64,000 bases of DNA, from assembly GCA_963775245.1 (NCBI GenBank), contig CAVZID010000012.1, positions 124,001 to 188,000 of the forward strand. The letters run 5' to 3'. The stretch is from CAVSWT01 sp963775245 (GTDB lineage Bacteria; Bacteroidota; Ignavibacteria; Ignavibacteriales; Ignavibacteriaceae). Below the pieces are notes generated by a model. The model did no database searches, was not told where the DNA came from, and was given only the letters and a program-made list of their open reading frames with translations. A program made the position numbers and the translations under genes. Positions 61,209-64,000 of the stretch are shown here, in pieces (position 1 is the first letter of the stretch; each line of letters opens with the position of its first letter).

Positions 61209-62120
61209 ATGGAAACAATAATAAAAATAGAAGATTTAAAAAAGTCATACGGTGACGTTGATGCTGTCCGCGGGATTTCGATGGAAATTTATAAGGGCGA
61301 GATGTTCGGATTAGTTGGGCCTGATGGGGCAGGTAAAACCACAACGATTCGAATTTTATGCGGACTAATTGCTCCTGATTCCGGAACTGCAATGGCTTTT
61401 GATAAAGACGTAACTAAAAATCAAAAAGAAATTCAAAATCAAATTGGATATCTGTCACAAAAATTCAGCCTATATGGTGATCTTACAGTAGATGAAAACA
61501 TACAATTCTTTGCAGAGATTCATGGAGTTAAAAACTATGAGGACAGAAGAAACGAATTGCTAGAGTTTACAAGATTAACTCCTTTCAGAACCAGGCTAGC
61601 AGATAATCTTTCCGGCGGAATGAAACAAAAACTTGCACTAGCATGCAGCTTAATTCATCGGCCTAAGATTTTGTATTTAGATGAACCAACAACTGGTGTT
61701 GACCCGGTATCCCGTAGAGATTTCTGGAAAATTCTTTCCAATTTATTGAAAGATCAAATCACAATCTTTATGACAACTCCTTATCTTGATGAAGCAGAAA
61801 GATGTAATCGAGTTGCACTTATGCACAATGGAGAAATAATAAGTCTTGATACGCCAAAGAAAATTAAAACATCAATCGATAAAGAAGTAATTGAAATTGT
61901 TTGCAGTCCTGTGAGAGAAGCATATAGCCTTATAAAAGAAAAAACAAATTTTGAAGTTCAAATGTTTGGAGATAGAGTGGATGTAATGGTTAATGGTTAT
62001 GCAAAGGATTATTCTAATTTGGAAAGAATTCTAAAAGAGAACGGAATTGATATTATAAGCAATAGATCAATATCTGCTTCACTAGAAAATGTTTTTATAC
62101 ATCTAGTTACAAAGGATTAA
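61209..62120 (+). CDS. ABC transporter ATP-binding protein, first copy
   Basis: A 303-residue ATPase. Walker A is GPDGAGKTTT, the signature LSGGMKQKLALACSL, Walker B ILYLDEPTTGVDP, and the switch region FMTTPYLDEAERC follows. The start at 61209 is chosen because the preceding stretch is a palindromic repeat and not coding in this family. It resembles the N-terminal half of YbhF, the two-ATPase subunit of YbhFSR-type exporters (DrrA-like). A second ATPase follows after the TolC gene. Confidence 0.92.
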   Translation: METIIKIEDLKKSYGDVDAVRGISMEIYKGEMFGLVGPDGAGKTTTIRILCGLIAPDSGTAMAFDKDVTKNQKEIQNQIGYLSQKFSLYGDLTVDENIQFFAEIHGVKNYEDRRNELLEFTRLTPFRTRLADNLSGGMKQKLALACSLIHRPKILYLDEPTTGVDPVSRRDFWKILSNLLKDQITIFMTTPYLDEAERCNRVALMHNGEIISLDTPKKIKTSIDKEVIEIVCSPVREAYSLIKEKTNFEVQMFGDRVDVMVNGYAKDYSNLERILKENGIDIISNRSISASLENVFIHLVTKD

Positions 62121-62147
62121 TTGTTATTTGTATTGTAACATTTAATA

Positions 62148-62176
62148 AATCCAATTTCTCTAAGAAATTGGGTTTA
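62148..62176 (+). terminator. Terminator-like hairpin between the ATPase and tolC
   Basis: AAATCCAATTTCT (62148-62160) and AGAAATTGGGTTT (62164-62176) form a stem of 13 with G-U/mismatch, around a short loop, but are not followed by a strong T run. It may reduce rather than end transcription into tolC. Confidence 0.6.
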
Positions 62177-62236
62177 TGGAAAAAACGAAAAATATTATTT
62201 AGAAAAGTTTAATTGAAAATTAATATGGATTTAAAC

Positions 62237-63552
62237 ATGAAAAGAATATTCATCTTAATCATACTTTTAGCGGCAGTAGGATTTGCTCAAGATAAAGTGT
62301 TAACGCTCCAACAATGTATTCAACTTGGAATGGAAAACAGCAACGAGCTGAAAATTTCAAAAGCTAAAGTTGTAAGCTCCGATGCAAAAATAACTGAAGC
62401 AAATTCTCATCTGCTACCTCAGCTAAAATTTCAAGCATCATATATGCGGTTGAGTAATATTCCGCCTGCAGAAATTAATTTAGGTTTTCTTCCTCAGCCA
62501 ATCCAGATTATGCCTACAATTTTAAATAATTATAATCTAAAACTATCATTACAACAGCCCTTATTTACCGGCTTCCGTCTTTGGTCGGCAAAAAGTATTG
62601 CTGATAATAATTATCAAGCCAGCAATTATGAATATGATAGAGATTTGAATGAAGCTGCCTTTCCAAATCCAAAATGTTTTCTGGAATTATTATAAAGCCG
62701 AACAAATAAAAAAACTTGATTGAAGAAAATTTAAAGCTAACTAAAAAGCATCTTGAAGATACAAAAAATTTTATGGAGAGAAGCTTAGCAACGCGGAATG
62801 ATCTATTGAAGCTTCAAGTTCAATATTCAAATACAGAATTGCAATTAATTGAAGCAGAAAATAACGTAGACATTGCACGATCAAATCTAAATAAACAATT
62901 AAATTTGCCTCTGGAAGCAAATACAGATATTGAAGCCGGTAAAATTGATACAGTATTTGAAGGGTACGATCTTAGTGACTTAATCAAAGAAGCACACACA
63001 AACCGTAATGATTTAAAGTCACTTGAATATAGATTAGAAGCAAGTAACAAGGGAATTACCGCAGCTAATTCCGGCTGGTTTCCTTCTATTTATTTAGTAG
63101 GGGATTATTATTACAGCAGACCAAATCAAAGAATATTTCCTGCTGTAGATAAATTTAAAGATACCTGGGACGTTGGTGTTTCTCTTCAATGGGATATTTG
63201 GAATTGGGGGTTTACTTCATCGCAATCAACACAAGCTGAGCAGCAGAAAGTACAAATTGAAGCTTCGTTATCACAATTAAAAGATGGTGTTGAACTGGAA
63301 GTTTACCAATCATTCCTTACTTATAAAAGAGCGCAGGATAAAATTAGAGTTAGCAGATTAACAGTTGACCAAGCAACCGAAAATTATAGAATAACTCAGC
63401 AAAAATATGAACAGCAGCTTGCTACCAGCACCGATTTGATTGATGCCGAAGTTTCGCTGCTTCAAGCAAAGACAAGCTTAACAACATCTTTAGTGGATTA
63501 TGAATTAGCCAAAGTGAAATTAAATAAAGCGATAGGCCAAAAGATTTATTAA
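62237..63552 (+). CDS. TolC family outer-membrane efflux protein, doubly frameshifted
   Basis: About 437 residues in three frames. The ATG at 62237 starts a signal peptide (MKRIFILIILLAAVGFAQ) followed by VLTLQQCIQLGMENSNELKIS, typical of TolC. One extra C (CC at 62663-62664) breaks the frame; the correct reading is FQIQNVFWNYYKAEQIK. A second break follows in the A7 run at 62708-62714, after which LIEENLKLTKKHLEDTKNFMERSLAT continues to the end. The repeat architecture of TolC proteins is recognisable: two outer-membrane efflux domains with coiled-coil. It is the outer-membrane channel of this operon. Confidence 0.85.
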
Positions 63553-63572
63553 GATTTTAATCGAGAAGTTTA

Positions 63573-64000
63573 ATGAATTCAATCGAAGTAAATGAGTTAA
63601 CAAAAAAATTCGGCAGCTTTACTGCTGTAGATAAAGTGTCTTTTAATGTTAAGAAAGGTGAAATATTTGGTTTCCTTGGTGCTAATGGTGCCGGTAAATC
63701 AACTACTATTAGAATGCTATGCGGAATACTTGAACCGACTTCGGGAGATGCGAATGTTGGCGGGTTTAGTGTAATGAATGAGCCGGATAATGTTAAGAAG
63801 AATATCGGCTATATGTCTCAGAGGTTTTCTCTTTATAATGATTTAACGGTTGAAGAAAATATTAATTTTTTCGGTGGTGTTTATGGATTAGAAGGAGAAA
63901 AACTAAAAGAAAGAAAAAAATGGGTATTGAATATTGCAGATCTTCATGGTAAAGAAAAAATATTAACAAGCTCATTACCCGGGGGAATTAAGCAGAGATT
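63573..64000 (+). CDS. ABC transporter ATP-binding protein, second copy (partial)
   Basis: A gene cut by the window end; 142 codons are visible from the ATG at 63573. It shows GFLGANGAGKSTT (Walker A) and GYMSQRFSLYNDLTVEENINFF (Q-loop), then LPGGIKQR, an altered signature with P in place of S, as in the second ATPase of YbhF-like proteins. The permease genes expected for this exporter would lie downstream. It is closely related to the first ATPase, with which it probably works. Confidence 0.9.
   Translation, partial: MNSIEVNELTKKFGSFTAVDKVSFNVKKGEIFGFLGANGAGKSTTIRMLCGILEPTSGDANVGGFSVMNEPDNVKKNIGYMSQRFSLYNDLTVEENINFFGGVYGLEGEKLKERKKWVLNIADLHGKEKILTSSLPGGIKQR

Noticed and set aside
1..64000. 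Insertion sequences, integrases or prophage genes
   Set aside because: No transposase, integrase or phage structural gene was recognised in any frame. The repeats seen are short palindromes.

Overview
The window is AT-rich, densely coded bacterial DNA. The best taxonomic clues are two proteins ending in the type IX secretion sorting signature (SQNYPNPFNP...TKI), a TonB-dependent receptor with a carboxypeptidase-like N-terminal domain, a TetR promoter matching the Bacteroidota pattern TTTG/TAnnTTTG, and many short-palindrome intergenic repeats. I infer a member of the Bacteroidota/FCB group, most like the Ignavibacteria. Several genes appear to start at TTG or GTG. No rRNA, tRNA, CRISPR array or intact insertion sequence was recognised.

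Layout. 1-7100: LysM tail, PhoH, AlaX-type editing protein, nitroreductase, MazG, RidA, a beta-hydroxyacid dehydrogenase, a GNAT acetyltransferase and small unknowns. Two decayed gene tails lie here, one matching the PhoH C-terminus and one the GNAT C-terminus. 7130-12985: a TetR-controlled envelope operon (LolA-like protein, two FtsX/MacB-type permeases, LolD-like ATPase, beta-barrel protein). 13138-21160: a complete trp operon, trpE-G-D-C-F-aroF-B-A, on the minus strand, preceded by a leader peptide with three consecutive Trp codons and an intrinsic terminator (a ribosome-mediated attenuator). 21260-42860: mostly housekeeping genes on the plus strand (panD, rsfS, argS, folB, folK, deoxynucleoside kinase, heptosyltransferase-like, ppx/gppA, lepA, lepB, O-methyltransferase), a MNT/HEPN pair, and a minus-strand block comF, VWA protein, phzF, surE. 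43150-52260: MarR regulator, YigZ, uvrA, a TonB receptor with a small exported partner, aldo/keto reductase, DUF1028 protein.

52400-59270 is the most unusual part. A strong promoter-like sequence with a C9 tract inside its spacer precedes a large exported protein with a lysozyme/transglycosylase-like C-terminus, an exported protein with five 74-residue tandem repeats, and a type IX-sorted protein. This looks like a phase-variable surface locus. 59400-64000: a second TetR-controlled operon encoding an HlyD-type lipoprotein, two ABC ATPases and a TolC-type channel, running off the window.

Seven single-base frameshifts, most in homopolymers, interrupt six otherwise well-conserved genes (argS, comF, LVIVD protein, type IX protein, second TetR, tolC). 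They probably reflect consensus errors in the assembly, although real mutation cannot be excluded. Short palindromic repeats have also landed in frame inside coding regions.
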